A stretch of DNA of 64,000 nt, taken from contig CM041200.1 of the NCBI GenBank assembly GCA_023078555.1, forward strand, positions 7,866,807 to 7,930,806, written 5' to 3'. Positions 10,079-21,757 of this stretch are shown piece by piece. This DNA is from Ulva prolifera (Eukaryota; Chlorophyta; Ulvophyceae; Ulvales; Ulvaceae). Both the position numbers and the translations under genes were made by a program. Under the pieces are notes generated by a model. That model saw only the letters and a list, made by a program, of their open reading frames with translations. It was not told where the DNA came from and did not search any database. Each line of letters starts with the position of its first letter. Positions within the stretch are counted from its first letter, which is position 1.

Positions 10079-11070
10079 CGGCGGGCGTGCCCGATGGCCG
10101 CCAATGGTGCTTTTCGGGATACCCCAACCAACGTCGACAGCTTGTCGGGATCCCGAAATCCTGTCGGGCCTGAAGGCACCGGATGCACATTAATATTGCA
10201 ATGCCAAAGCATTCATCAGGTGAGTCGCAACAATGTTGCTTGCTGCTTGCGCATTGCGAGAATGACCTTGCTTTCGTTCGGGTTCACTGGTCAAGGGCCG
10301 AAGCGCAGGCGCACGGCCGAAACTCCTGCATCAGCCGACCAGGGCAGCAACGAAGCCAATTGTTCGAAGAAGATGGCTGCGGAACGCTCAGGTACCTATC
10401 ACCGGTGATATGCCACGATTGTCTGAACAGAAAGTTCGCGAACGCCAGCTTGAGTATCCATGGAGTGTGTATCAAGGCCCGGTCAATAAAGCTCACTGTT
10501 GGACCTGTTCTGTTTGTGACTCACCACTGGTGACCCCTTTGGTGTGTCAACAATACGGGGGGGCCTCCGTAGGTAGTTAGTGACGCTTAAGCTAAAGCTT
10601 AAATTTAAATTTCGGGCGTCAATCGGCCGTCAAAGCGCATGGTGACGTCCTTATGTGCCGACGCCATGACCCGGATCCGCTCCGGAGCGGGAGGGGGGGG
10701 GTGGGGGAGGGGAGGGGCCACAGGAGCCCCGGGGCGTGATAAGATGCGGGCGGCAGTGCGGCTGACAGTGGCACCCACATAAGAGTCAACGGATCCAATC
10801 GAACACTTGGCTTAGCCAATGGGCTGTACATCACAAGACACCGTCTCCATACATATACATGTACATCAGCACACAGACTCTGTATCACAGACTCTGTATC
10901 TCGGAGATACACTTCATCAACACCCAAGCACACCAAGGCACCTGCTTGTTGCTTGTGAAGGTCGCTAAATGCCCCTGATTTGAACCATCGCCGAATCAGG
11001 GGCATCTGTGGGCGCGGGTGGGCCTGGGTGACACCTTGACTTCAGTAATTACAGCCACAGATACAGGAGA

Positions 11071-11160
11071 GGCAGCTGGTATATGGTACATATCTAGGCA
11101 GCTGGTATATGGTATATACCTACTAGTAGGCAGCTGGTATATGGTATATATCTAGGCAGC
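11071..11160. repeat. Tandem repeat, three units of about 26-35 bp
   Basis: The unit GGCAGCTGGTATATGGTATA (followed by TATCTA or a variant) occurs three times in a row, starting at about 11071, 11097 and 11129. It is AT-rich within GC-rich surroundings. No gene context. Confidence 0.8.
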
Positions 11161-12172
11161 ACCCCCAACTGCCATCCCTGGCACGTGCAGGAAGCGCGGG
11201 ACCAGACTCACCAACCCAGCACGCCGCACGCAAGCCACGGCCAGCATGCAGCCCTCAGTGCAGAAGGATCCTCACAGAATGCGCAGGCGTGGCACCATGC
11301 TGCAGGGCACAGGCTCAGCTCCCGCCTGGCTGAGCGGTGCGTGTGTGCTACAAGAAAAATCGTCGACAGGCGTTCCAGCTTGGCACCACAGGACACGCAC
11401 AGGGTCCCCACACACGTGCATACAACCGCCGACATCCAACGCAGAGCGCGACAACTGTCCCGCTGTACACCAGTGTTGGGTCATCGTGCCCGATCACATA
11501 GAACAATTCCGAATATCCAGCTCTAATTTTTGGGTGGTAGCCCTGAAAATGCTGCAAAGCGACCCAACACTGCTGCACACCCACACCACCCACACACGCC
11601 AGCAACCAACAAGGTTCGTGTGTACGGCAAACTGCCGTGGCCGTGCCTGCCTCGGGGGTGCTACAATGGAAGCCGCATTTGCGGCACATCACGCGCCGCT
11701 GCACAGCCGCAACATGGGCCCGATGTCGGATGAGCTGTGACACCTCCGGGGCCGGCCCGCCCCGGAGGTACCACTGAAGACGCGGCTGAAGCAATTCATC
11801 ACCGCTGAAGAGGAATAGTGACGGGCAAGGGAGTCAAGTGCGGACGCGCGGCGCTGCTGGAGATGCTGTGTGTGTTGATGTGAGTTTTCAGGGCGGAGCC
11901 ACATCAGAGTGTGTCCCGAAGATGCGCCTGAGTGGCTAGGTACGTCAGAGGTTTGTCTGTGTTTTGTGGCAGTGGTACAGTGACTGTGTCGCTCAGAGTA
12001 TCGCTGGGAAGCGGCAGGCTGTGGTACGAGCAGTGTACATTATAGCTCAGGGGCCCCCACCCCACGTGACCATTACTGGGGGCTGCCCCAGATACATGAC
12101 AATGCAATGCTGCGTGTCAGCAGCCCTACACGCAGGTTGTGCAGACCTCTGAACAAAGGCGATTGAGGAGTG

Positions 12173-12219
12173 TTGTGGCAATCCGGTGATATGGCCGCTA
12201 TACCACTGGATCGCCACAA
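12173..12219. repeat. MITE-like inverted repeat, copy 2
   Basis: A 47-bp imperfect palindrome: the left half TTGTGGCAATCCGGTGATAT pairs with the right half ending GATCGCCACAA. It shares its arms with 9117-9199 but lacks the central spacer. Confidence 0.75.
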
Positions 12220-12832
12220 GTGTACCTGATCCCGCATGCTCAGCAAAGCTTAAATCGGTCGCATGCTGCAGTCTGCTGCAACCCGATGCGTCAGAACATT
12301 TGAATCGCCGCGTCAAAAGTTTAAAAAAAACGCAAATCTGATGACGATGCATATCAGTGCCTGCCATCTGACTGGGGCCAAGCGGAAGGCGTGACCTGGG
12401 AGGGGGCTCTCCCGGAGCTGCAGAGGTTTGTGCTGGGTAAAGATCTGGCGACAGAGAACGCAGTCACAAAAAGATATTCCTTAGAACCAAGATTTGCCAG
12501 AACACGCATGCCAGTGGCAAGGCCGAGGCTTAAAGCTTCACACGGCACCTGTGTGGCGCTGGAGCATGCTGCCCCACACATTATAATAACACCTGGACCA
12601 CATTCACAACAACGTTCTCGAACACCACACACAAACAGCGTTCCATACATACTGTACACACCCACGCCAAGAAAGGCATCACCAGCGCTCGCGGCATATG
12701 CCACAGCAGCTTCTGACAAGGGTTGACTCAAACGCTCGGAGCGTCCCTGCCCGCAACACATGGCCACAGCGCCCCGGGATCGCGCAGTGGCATCGCCTCT
12801 CCAAGCGACACGCAGACAGCACGCCGCCGCAA

Positions 12833-15800
12833 TCAAACAGCCGGCACTGCGCCCTCCGCAAAGGCCTGGCTGCAGGCGGTGTGGAACTGCCGCGCTGTGG
12901 CGCGCTGCGTCGGGTCGCGGTGGAGGAGCTGGAGGACCGCGCCGCGCAGCATGCCCAGCGTGCGCAGCGCGGCCGCGGCCGTCTCCGTGTCCTCCCACGG
13001 CAGCTCCTGCTCGCCCTTGAGCTGTGCGACTGCCTGAAGCACTGTCTACTGTCAGCACGTCTCAGCGCGGCACAGTGCCCGGGTCCGTGACGGCGCGCTG
13101 CGAAGCGCAGCATATGGTCGGGAACCGTGACGGCACACAGGCAGCAGCAGCCTGTGGCTGATGCTTGAATGCTTCAAGCGCTGGACCAGGCACGATTCAT
13201 TTGAGCACGATTCATTTGAGCACCTTTGACGCCTTCCCAAAGGCATGCCCACATTTGTTACGACGCCAGCGACGCCTCAATTGCTGGGCGAACTGGTGAA
13301 AAGAAAGAAAGGACACCAACGAATAGCTGCGGGTCCGAGACCGGCGGTGATGATAATACGATCACCGCGGGTCCGCTACCCAGGTAGCTCTTTCATGTGT
13401 AATGACTCCAGAATCGAAAGGCATTGAAGTGCAGCAAGCCACGCACACAGCCCCACTGCAAGCACGAAATATTGTAGAAGACGTCAGGAGGACAGCACAG
13501 GCTGCAGCCGCACCTTGCTCTGGCCCTCAGTCAATATCTTGAACGCGGGCGCGCCCGTCAGCAGCTCATACGCCAGCACACCCAGCGCCCACGCATCCCG
13601 CGCAGCGACACACTCCAGCGTCTCCTCGCCGCGCGCAAACGCGGCGACCACCTCCGGCGCCGCGTACGCGAGCGTGAACCGCATCGGCGACCGCGTGCCG
13701 GCCCGGGCAGCGCGCGAGAAACCCCCCACCGTCCAGCGGTTGTCGATCGCCGTCAGCATGACCTTGGAAGGCTTGAGGTCGCCGTGCACGTACCCCGCGG
13801 CGTGCAAACTCGCGAGCCGCTTCGACACAGCCGACAGCATCTGCAGCACACAGCACGCAGCATGAGAGCCCAGCGCGCCGATGCGCTACCCTGTGAGGTG
13901 TTCCGGGCTGAGCCGGAGCCGTGCAAGGCTGTATTGGCAAGTCGGAGGAGGGTGGGGTGGCTCACCGCGAGGGCGGTGAAGAGGTCGGGGGGGGATCGGT
14001 CCGACCAGTCCTGTAATGACAGCCCCTTGTCCATCACAATGCATGGCGGCAGCGGCCGCCCCGACGGGTCGACGAGACCCCCGGCCTCGGTGTCTAGCAG
14101 CGCATGCACCCTCGGCAGGAATTCGCCGCCTGGCGGCGCGGACGGCGGCGCAGCGTCCGCGGCTTCTTCCGCCGCAGCGGCTAGGGTGGGGCCGAGGGTG
14201 CCGCGGAGGTAGGGTTGGAAGGCGGCGTAGAAGGTCGCTTCGGTGGCAAAGAGGTCCGGGCTGAAGAAGAATTTCACGGCGTATGGCCGGCCACTGTCGC
14301 TGTCGAGCACATGCTGCACAAACGTGTTGCCTACACCCACAGTCCACCTCAGATGCCGCCACCGCACTCCACGTGCTGTGTGCGGGCGTACGAGGACGAA
14401 GCCGATGAACCGCCTGCCTACCGCGGCACCTCAGCACGGACTTGTCGCGCTGTACACAGCTCAATGGGTCCCACAGCACGCAGCACAGCACGACAGACCT
14501 ATTGAAAGGTGCGGCTGGTTGATCGCAAGCGGCAGCTGTGCAGCGACAGGCCGAGAGAGCAGCGCAAATCGAATCGTGCGGCCCATGGGTTTCACAGCCC
14601 CGCAGGTGGCCAGAGGCCTGTTCTCTTCATGCCGCAACCACAAGACGCGGCAATGGCAGCACGCAGCATGCCCATGCACATGCGCAGCCGCAGACGCGGC
14701 GCGCCGTTGCGGCGCTGCAGCGGAGCCCGCGAACGGCTGATGTAGTCAGAACGGTTGGCGGGGGCGCACTCCCGAGGCTGCTTCGATCCCGGCCCAACAC
14801 CTCATACTGGCCCATGAACAGATCGTCCTCATTGAACAGGTCAAGCTGTCGCGACAGCTTCGCCACCTGCCTCGCGCCCTCATCGCGCGGCTTTGCGCCG
14901 CCGACGGCCCCTCCGGCCATCATCCCCCCGGCCGCGGTGGCCTCACTGCCTTTCTCTGCCTCCTGCGCCCGCCGCCTCTGCCGCGCGATCGCCGCGGCCG
15001 CGCACAGTGCGATCGCAAGCACGGCCGCAACGAAGACGGCGACGGCGATGGCAGTGGCAGCGGTGTTGTCATCGCTGTTGTCGGCGGCGCCGGGTGCGAG
15101 CTGTGCGACCGCGTCGGCGGGCGAGAACGGCTGCGCAAGCTCGGCGGAGGAGCGTGGCACATCGGCCGCCGCATCTGGAGGGGCGGTCAGTGGGGGCCAG
15201 TCCGGTGGCGGAGGGGGGCGCTTGGGTAGGACCTGCGCCGTCGCATGCATCTGTCAGCGATCAGAAAGATGACATAGCCAAAAACAACAAAGTAACAATA
15301 TCAACTTGAATTACACATGAATACATTTACGGATATCCTTCGCGAGCAAGTCACGTGAAATCGGCACATGCAGGTAGTTACCACTGCGGCCCCAGATGTT
15401 CAGTGTGAGCCTATCACTTCAAGACGTAACTGAAGTTGGCCCTGCGCATGGCAGAGCTCCACAGCAGACTGTATCGGGTCTCTGCTAGGCTACTGTAGCA
15501 TAGAAGAGACCCGAAGACTCACCTGGTACACACATCCTATCCAAGGGGTAGTGCACAGTCATTACGTCAGTGTTGTGTCGTCAAAATATGAGGTACACGC
15601 GCCCCAGCATGTGCCAGGGGTCACCACGTTGTGACCACAGGTGCTGTGTTGCGTCTGCGGCCGTATGCACGTGGCAGTGCCCGCTTTATGCAGCGCAGCA
15701 CGCGTTTTCAGCATGCATGCGGCTGCGATGGCAGGCCAACGCGAGCTTTGCATTGAAGCAGGTTCCGCACACGAACGCTGAAGGGGGGGGGGGGGGGGGG

Positions 15801-18552
15801 GGGTGGGGGGGGTCGCACCCTCTGGATCCCCGCAAACCAGGGGTCCTCCTCCTGCAGGTTGCCCAGGCGCCCGGCGATGTCCGGCTTGTACGCCCCGTAC
15901 ATGTACGGGGTGTCGTATTCGATAATCCCCTGCCCGTAAATGTATGTAGCCTCCCCCCCAGGTGCAGGCGCATACTCACCGTAGTACTCCCCATACTCGT
16001 AGTCCCCTGTGGCCACAAACGGGGCGCCGCCAGCATAGTCTGCAAACGGCTGCCCCGTAAGCGGCGCGCCGGCGGCAGCACCTGGTGCCCCCCCCACCGG
16101 CGCCGCGCCTGGTGCACCGACAAACTCGTAGTCCGGCTCCGGAGGCTTGGCATTCAAGTAATCGAATTCAGCAAACGGTATCCCGCCGCTGATGCTGACC
16201 CCACCGCCAGTTTCCTCGGGAGGGTCGTAGTACAGGTCCGCGGTGGTGCCCAGGGTACCTGCGGTACTGTTGCTCATGCGCGCAGCGACGGCCGCCCGCT
16301 TCGCCACCGATGCCGGCGGACACCCCGGCTGCGGGGTGTCATCATCCTCCTCGTAGTACTGGAACAGGCAGTCGCTCATGAGCGCGCTCGCAATAGCGTG
16401 GTCCGCGCCGAACACGCCGCCGGCGCCGTCCGGCACCGCCTCCACGTCCACATCGTAGTTCTCGTCATCTGCCGCGTAGTACACGCCGACACTGCCGGTG
16501 GCGGGCGAGGTCAGGTAGTCGTTCATGGACGTCGAGACGATGCGGCCTTGGGGCGGCACGGGGGTGTCTGCGAGGGAGACGTTGCGGAACTGCACGAGGC
16601 CGTTGAAGGAGACGTCGACGAGCTCCGCGGTCTGGCGCATGTTGCGGAAGACGGTGTCCGTGATGCTGGCGCTGGACCACGTGGTGATTTCCAGCGGCGG
16701 CGCCCGGCCGCCCCAGTCTGTGATGATGCAGTCTGCACACATAATGGCGCATGTTGGAGTTGCGACCTTCGGGGTGGGGGTTTGGGTGGTGCATGCACTT
16801 GCGGCTCCTCGCTTAGTTGCAACCCGAATGCATTGGGTATTAGCTGCTAAGCAGCACGGCCATTGTGACTGTTCATATTACCTTGATGAGTGTTGTAGAT
16901 AAAAAAAATACAACAGATTTGGATGAATTGACCAAAGGGCACACTGGGAGCAGATGCAATTGCCTGAGCCTGCATATTGCAACCAGCTGCGTCTTCACCC
17001 AAGCACACGTGCAGCGCGCCCAGCACTGCCATGAGAATCACATGCACCGTGATCACTCTGCATTGCATGGCATGTAGGCCCGACAGTTCTGTTCTCCAGA
17101 GCCATGGATGAGCGCGCAGGGCGACGCTCCTGCCGCAATGTCTCACGCATGAAAGTTCAATGTACCTGGCTCACGTGGCGCTGTGCTGCACAGCACAGCA
17201 CAGCACAGCGCACACAGCGCGGTCTACAACTCCAGGCCATGTCCCACGACGCCACAATCCGCTGACTTCAACAACAGCTCGCGGCGCAGACTGACTCGTA
17301 CCACAGATTCATGCGTGCAAGCTTCACGCAAACTCGCACACAGTCGAGGCCGCACCGCGGAGGAACACGGCGGTGCTTGTGCCGCTTCCCGCAGAGCGCA
17401 CAGCATGCATGCTGTGCGTGCTGTGGCCCTGGAACGTCACCGCAGTCGCATGCAGCTCCGTCATCTCGGGGTCATCGTTCCTCAGAGAGTAGTCGCTGAA
17501 CGCGGAATTGGGCAGCTCCCGGCCGATTGCAACGAAGGAGGGGACGCGCTGCAGGGACGGCAGCACCCGGGCACTGATGTGATGGCGGAGGTAGAGGTTG
17601 TCCAGCCACAGGCGGTTGCGCTGCACGGCGATGAAGGTGTCTGGCAGGAGGAGGAGGCACTGGAAGGGCCGCAGCGGCAGCAGCGGCGCATCCCCGGGCT
17701 CCGGTTGTGGCAGCTGCAGCGCTTGCGATGCGTCCGGGTCGCTGCAGTTGCCCTGCACACCAGCAGAGTCTCCCTGACGTGTCTCCATCGCAGCATCAGC
17801 TGATTACATGCTGCGTCTGACACAGCAGCAGCTGCTCTGTTTCGAAGGCCAACTGTCGCCTCCGACCCGCGCATCCTCCGGTCCGACCTCGGAGGCGGTG
17901 GCCCGCTGCGTTGTCATGAAATCCAATCAAATACGGCACGGCCAAGCTGGGCCTTGCTTTCAAAACCGAAAAATACATTCTTTTGCCACGGCCGGGTGAC
18001 ATGTCGAGGGACGAGAGCAGTCGCGGGCGATGCAGATGCTTTGATCGGGAACCTCGCCTCACAGGACATGGCATACGCAACAAACGCACACGCTGACAAG
18101 GACAGAACTACACCAGCATTCCACGACCGCAGCTGTAGCCCCGGCAGGCATGGAAGGGGCAACACGCAGTCACACGACGCCTCAGTGACGGTCTGCGCCG
18201 GCGTGCTACGGGCGTTGCTCACCCGGATTGACCTCGTGTTGATATCCACCATGAATATCGCCAGCGCATCAAGCTGAATCAGCGCATCGTCCTCCGCCCC
18301 GGCTCCCGTGACGCTCTCGAGGAGGGGCGTGAGGTCGAGGTGGGCGCGGATCTCGATGTCCAGCGCCCCCTGCCGCATCGCCTGCGCAAGCTCGGGCGCG
18401 GTGGACACAACTGTGATGTTGGCAGGGCGGACGTCGAACACCTGAGCAAGCGGCGGAGGGGCAGTGAGTGCCGGCGTTGCGGCGGCGGGTGGCGTTTGTT
18501 CGGAGGCGGGGGGGGCCTGTGACAGGCTGCGTGCGGCTGGTCGAGCTGGCAT
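12833..18552 (-). CDS. Gene A: receptor-like pseudokinase, 998 aa, 7 exons
   Basis: Proposed exons (minus strand): 18552-18223, 17752-17356, 16732-15819, 15232-14770, 14330-13966, 13840-13514, 13033-12833. All junctions are GT-AG and phases close to 999 codons. Residues 1-547 form the ectodomain (ALDIEIRAHLDL, GNCS, PFQC, DCII, MSDC, PGC; Tyr/Gly/Pro-rich end). Then come a PPPDWPPL stalk, a transmembrane helix at about 604-630 followed by RQRRR, and a kinase fold from about 690. Lys721 (YAVKFF) and the TEA Glu are kept, but HRD is HGD (842-844), the catalytic-loop Asn is Lys849, and DFG is GFS (863-865). It is therefore predicted to be catalytically dead or atypical. The F-helix DAWALG and the RATARQF end are intact. 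No signal peptide is encoded after the 18552 ATG; an upstream exon joining at a TTTCAG site near 18565 is likely. Confidence 0.85.
15783..15812. repeat. G tract inside gene A, abutting a splice donor
   Basis: 21 G, one T, 8 G on the plus strand (a C/poly-pyrimidine run in the transcript). It begins immediately after the GTGCGA donor of exon 3 (last exon base 15819). It lies at the start of the intron between ectodomain and stalk exons. Confidence 0.85.
17186..17220. repeat. Short GCACA microsatellite in gene A intron
   Basis: The string CACAGCACAGCACAGCACAG, with edges, lies in the intron between exons 2 and 3 of gene A. No other function is apparent. Confidence 0.6.
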
Positions 18553-21336
18553 GGCCGCTGAGCGCTGAAAGTCTCGGCCTGCACGCTGCTTTCGTCAGAT
18601 CCGCGTGTTCACCTAGCCATGGCCAGAGGCGTGCTAGCTGGGGAACGTGGACTGGGAGATGACTTGGCTGGGTAAATGTGATCGAGGCGTACATACACGT
18701 GTGTGTGAGGCGCTGCTGCAGTGTGGCTGTGTGCTGCAAAGCTGTTTCGAGAGGGATCCGAGTGCTTTGATTAGACAGACGTTTCCACATCTCGTTGACG
18801 CAGAGTGAGGGCTGCATCAACAAGTGCCCAGGAGACGCTGGTGGTACACAGAATGCCCTTGGAGCCACAGCCTGCCGGCCAGTGCGAAAACGCAGCCAAT
18901 AACGGCACAGCAGCAACGTCTTTCGGGAGCCACAAGCAGGAACAATCAAACAGGTGAATGGTTCACTGCACGCTGCCACTTAACATGCTGCAAGGACACA
19001 GCCATAGAGGCAGGTACCAGCACAGCGAGACCCGCAACGCATGTTCTGGATGTCAATCCCACATGCTACCAGGCGAATTAAATTATACGTAGTGATGCAG
19101 GTGACGACCGTCGCGTCTCTGGGGGCTGCAGAATATGCCTGGGACACATGCAGAAGTGTTGGCCTAGTAACGATGCGTTGCTCTACGAACGCAGGAGGCT
19201 TCCGGTAAGACTCTTCAGACTTTTTGAATGCGGATGGTCCGTGCACAGCGGAGCGATGCAGCCCATTGCTTCCAAAGGCGTTGGTGTGCTACCGCCGAAA
19301 CAGTTCTGTGGTCGCCCACCTATCCAACGTGATCGAGAATGTTATGAATGACAGTTAAAACTCACATCAGCAAGTAATGGGATGGCGAGGTCCGTGATGT
19401 ACAGAAGTTCAAGGATGCGTACAGAGCAAGAATCCAGGTCCACCTGCGCGCCTGCGGCAACAGGTAGCTACGCCACGGCGACGTACAGCAGGATAAGCGT
19501 ACAGGTGAGCTGTTGAACGCGCGAAACAGTAGCGGCGCGGAACATAGGTGGACTCAACTGGACTGTTCACCCTCGTCACATTCGGGCCTGTACTCTTCAT
19601 CAGAAGCAGCACCGTCCACTGCGCACGAGCCAGCGAGAGAAGGATCCAACAGTCTGCCACTGTAGTACTGTCAGCAGCTGCCATTGATGTGTGGTGCTTG
19701 CCTAAATCACTACTCCGTGGCTGCCTTGTAAACAACTCCTGACCCGCTCGCAGTTATGTCTCAATCTTGAGGATGGGGAATGCTTTTGCGCACAGGCGCA
19801 ATCCAGACGCAGTGAAAGGTACGTGTACGGCATCGAGCACACCTCTCTCTTGTGTTGAAGGTATGTTGATGTGGCGTCAAGCGAGGACAGCGGGGCCCAG
19901 TTCCGGCTGTACCGCTGCAGGACGTCCAGTCACCGCGCTCGAGCCTTCTTCACAGATTTTCCAGGACGATTTAGCAGTAATGCAGTCTACGGTAGGACTC
20001 GGTGCAATGGATGCGCGCCGTCAAGGAATAGTCGGCAGAGCCGCTGGACACATTCCAAACTTCTAGTCTTTCAAGGCATTTGGAACTGGCACTGCAGACG
20101 GCACGTTAGTCGTGTTAGTCAGCGTAACTGCCAGTCTGTGGACAGGCAAGGCTTCTCCTGGTGAGCGCTGACCGATTCGTGAGACTCAGGCCAGGTGGTA
20201 CTCGCTGGGCTCGATCTACGCGACACGTACACATCGACATTGCGCGTAGTCACGATGCCATGGCATGCCAGGATGCATTGTCTGAGCAAGGCCCGCGCGG
20301 CGCTTGTGCTGCAGTGCTAGAGAATTCATCTCAGGAGGATCCATCGCCACCGCCCAAAACCGGATTTGCAGGCGTGAAATTGACCTGTGTACACGTTTGT
20401 ACCGCACAAGAGCTGCGCGTGGGGCTCACGGAGCGCGGAGGGCATGGCGGGTCGACATCACCGCAGTGCATCATGCATGCGGTGTTCGCATTCGATCGTT
20501 ACAGCTGCGACCAGATCCGCACCCGCAGATCCGCGTGGGCATTCATGTATCCCCATACGAAACTCGCGATTCGTTGTACCTGGTCTAAGGACACGTCAGC
20601 ATGTGCATCATGTCGTCAGCCGAGTCGCGCATGCATGCAGGGCAGGCTCGCCCGCGCGATGGCCTCAGTCGTGCAACGGAAAGCCAATCTGTACAGTACG
20701 AATCGCACCGGAAGAGATTTGTCGACATGTACGTGCCGTGACATTGCAGACTGCAAATATGGTCGCCAACTTCCATTGAATGGAAGTGCCCGGCCGGGAA
20801 CACACGCCCAACACATGCCGATACATGGCGGCGCATGCGGCGGCTGCACGCCGTGGCGCGACAGGAGTGCGCTGGTGCCCCGGGGCCGCCTGGGGCCCCG
20901 GGGCAGTGCCACGCTGACGTGGCAGTTAACTTAGAATTCTGTCGTGACTAGCGAACCCCCCCCCCCCCCCCCCCCCGTTTGACGCACATGTTGCAAGCCA
21001 TGTGGCCTGAACGGAGGGCCGCCCTGCGCAGCCTCGCGACAGCCGCCCCTGCACGCATATGCAGCCCTGGCTGGCAGGTGGCTTCATGAGTTCCTCCTGC
21101 GCATGTCGCCGGCACGTCGTTCCAGTGGCCCTGACTTGCTGCTGTGCACAATTCAGTAGAAGACCGCAACTGACGCGATGCGCGGTGGTGGTGTCGGTAT
21201 GCTGCATGCCGCTCACAGGCAGGTCTGCTTCATATACATCTGCATGGAGAACGTGCACGTGGGAGAGGGTGGGGTCCTGGGTATAGGGGTACCGGCTGGG
21301 GAGGTTCAGCCAAAATAGAGCTCAAACCATGCTCGC

Positions 21337-21337
<1 letters not shown>

Positions 21338-21372
<35 letters not shown>
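21338..21372. repeat. 35-base C homopolymer
   Basis: This is the longest mononucleotide run in the window, flanked by GCTCGCA and AGTACAG. A related 21-base C tract is at 20956-20976, about 360 bp away. Confidence 0.9.
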
Positions 21373-21607
21373 AGTACAGAGAATTGGCAATACCGGACGA
21401 CCAGGAGCACATGCCGGCGTGCGGTGGTATGTGGTCGAAGCATTCGCGCGCATCTGATGCATGCGTTCTTGCATGCTTGACCTGCCAAGTACACATGCCA
21501 TCCAGAGGTACATCTGTGACACAGGGCAGTGATCAGTGCCGGCATTCATGCAGATTCGAGGCAGGCTTGGCATGTGAAAAACGGCAGGCTTGTACGTTGT
21601 TTTGGCC

Positions 21608-21757
21608 GCTCTGGGTGCTGCTTGCGCTGGTTGGGCTTGCGCTTTGGCGCGCTTGGGCTTGCGCTTTGGCGCTCTTGGGCGCTCTGGCGCTCTTGGGCTT
21701 GCGCGCTCTGGCGCTCTGGCGCTTTGGCGCTCTTGGGCTTGCGCTTTGGCGCTCTAC
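21608..21757. repeat. GC-rich minisatellite (GGCGCTCTTGGGCTTGCGCTT-like)
   Basis: About 150 bp of irregularly repeated modules: TTGCGCTTTGGCGC, TCTTGGGC and GCTCTGGCGC. All frames stay open through it, creating long spurious ORFs with Leu/Ala or Ser/Ala/Lys repeats on both strands. No gene is inferred. Confidence 0.8.

Larger units (their letters stand above)
8565..12832. other. Intergenic spacer, repeat-rich, no recognised gene
   Basis: No gene is supported. The spacer contains two related palindromic mini-elements (9117-9199 and 12173-12219), a 28-base G tract (10051-10078) next to sequence rich in CGACGGCGAGCGA that recurs near 21910, a three-copy tandem repeat (11071-11160), and a block around 11466-11520 whose CAGTGTTGGGTCATCG recurs at 38590. 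The left end adjoins the retrotransposon target duplication; the right end holds the 3' flank of gene A. Confidence 0.5.

Noticed and set aside
12200-12832. Polyadenylation signal TGTAA after gene A
   Set aside because: No TGTAA found on the minus strand within this 3' flank, so no terminator feature was called.
14538-15272. 244-codon plus-strand ORF
   Set aside because: It is the antisense shadow of gene A exon 4 (transmembrane exon), which has splice sites and family motifs.
15570-16850. 426-codon plus-strand ORF
   Set aside because: Antisense of gene A exon 3; the minus strand carries the conserved ectodomain motifs and closes in phase.
20161-20934. 257-codon plus-strand ORF
   Set aside because: No recognisable domain, no repeat of the pattern elsewhere, several antisense ORFs; kept as spacer.
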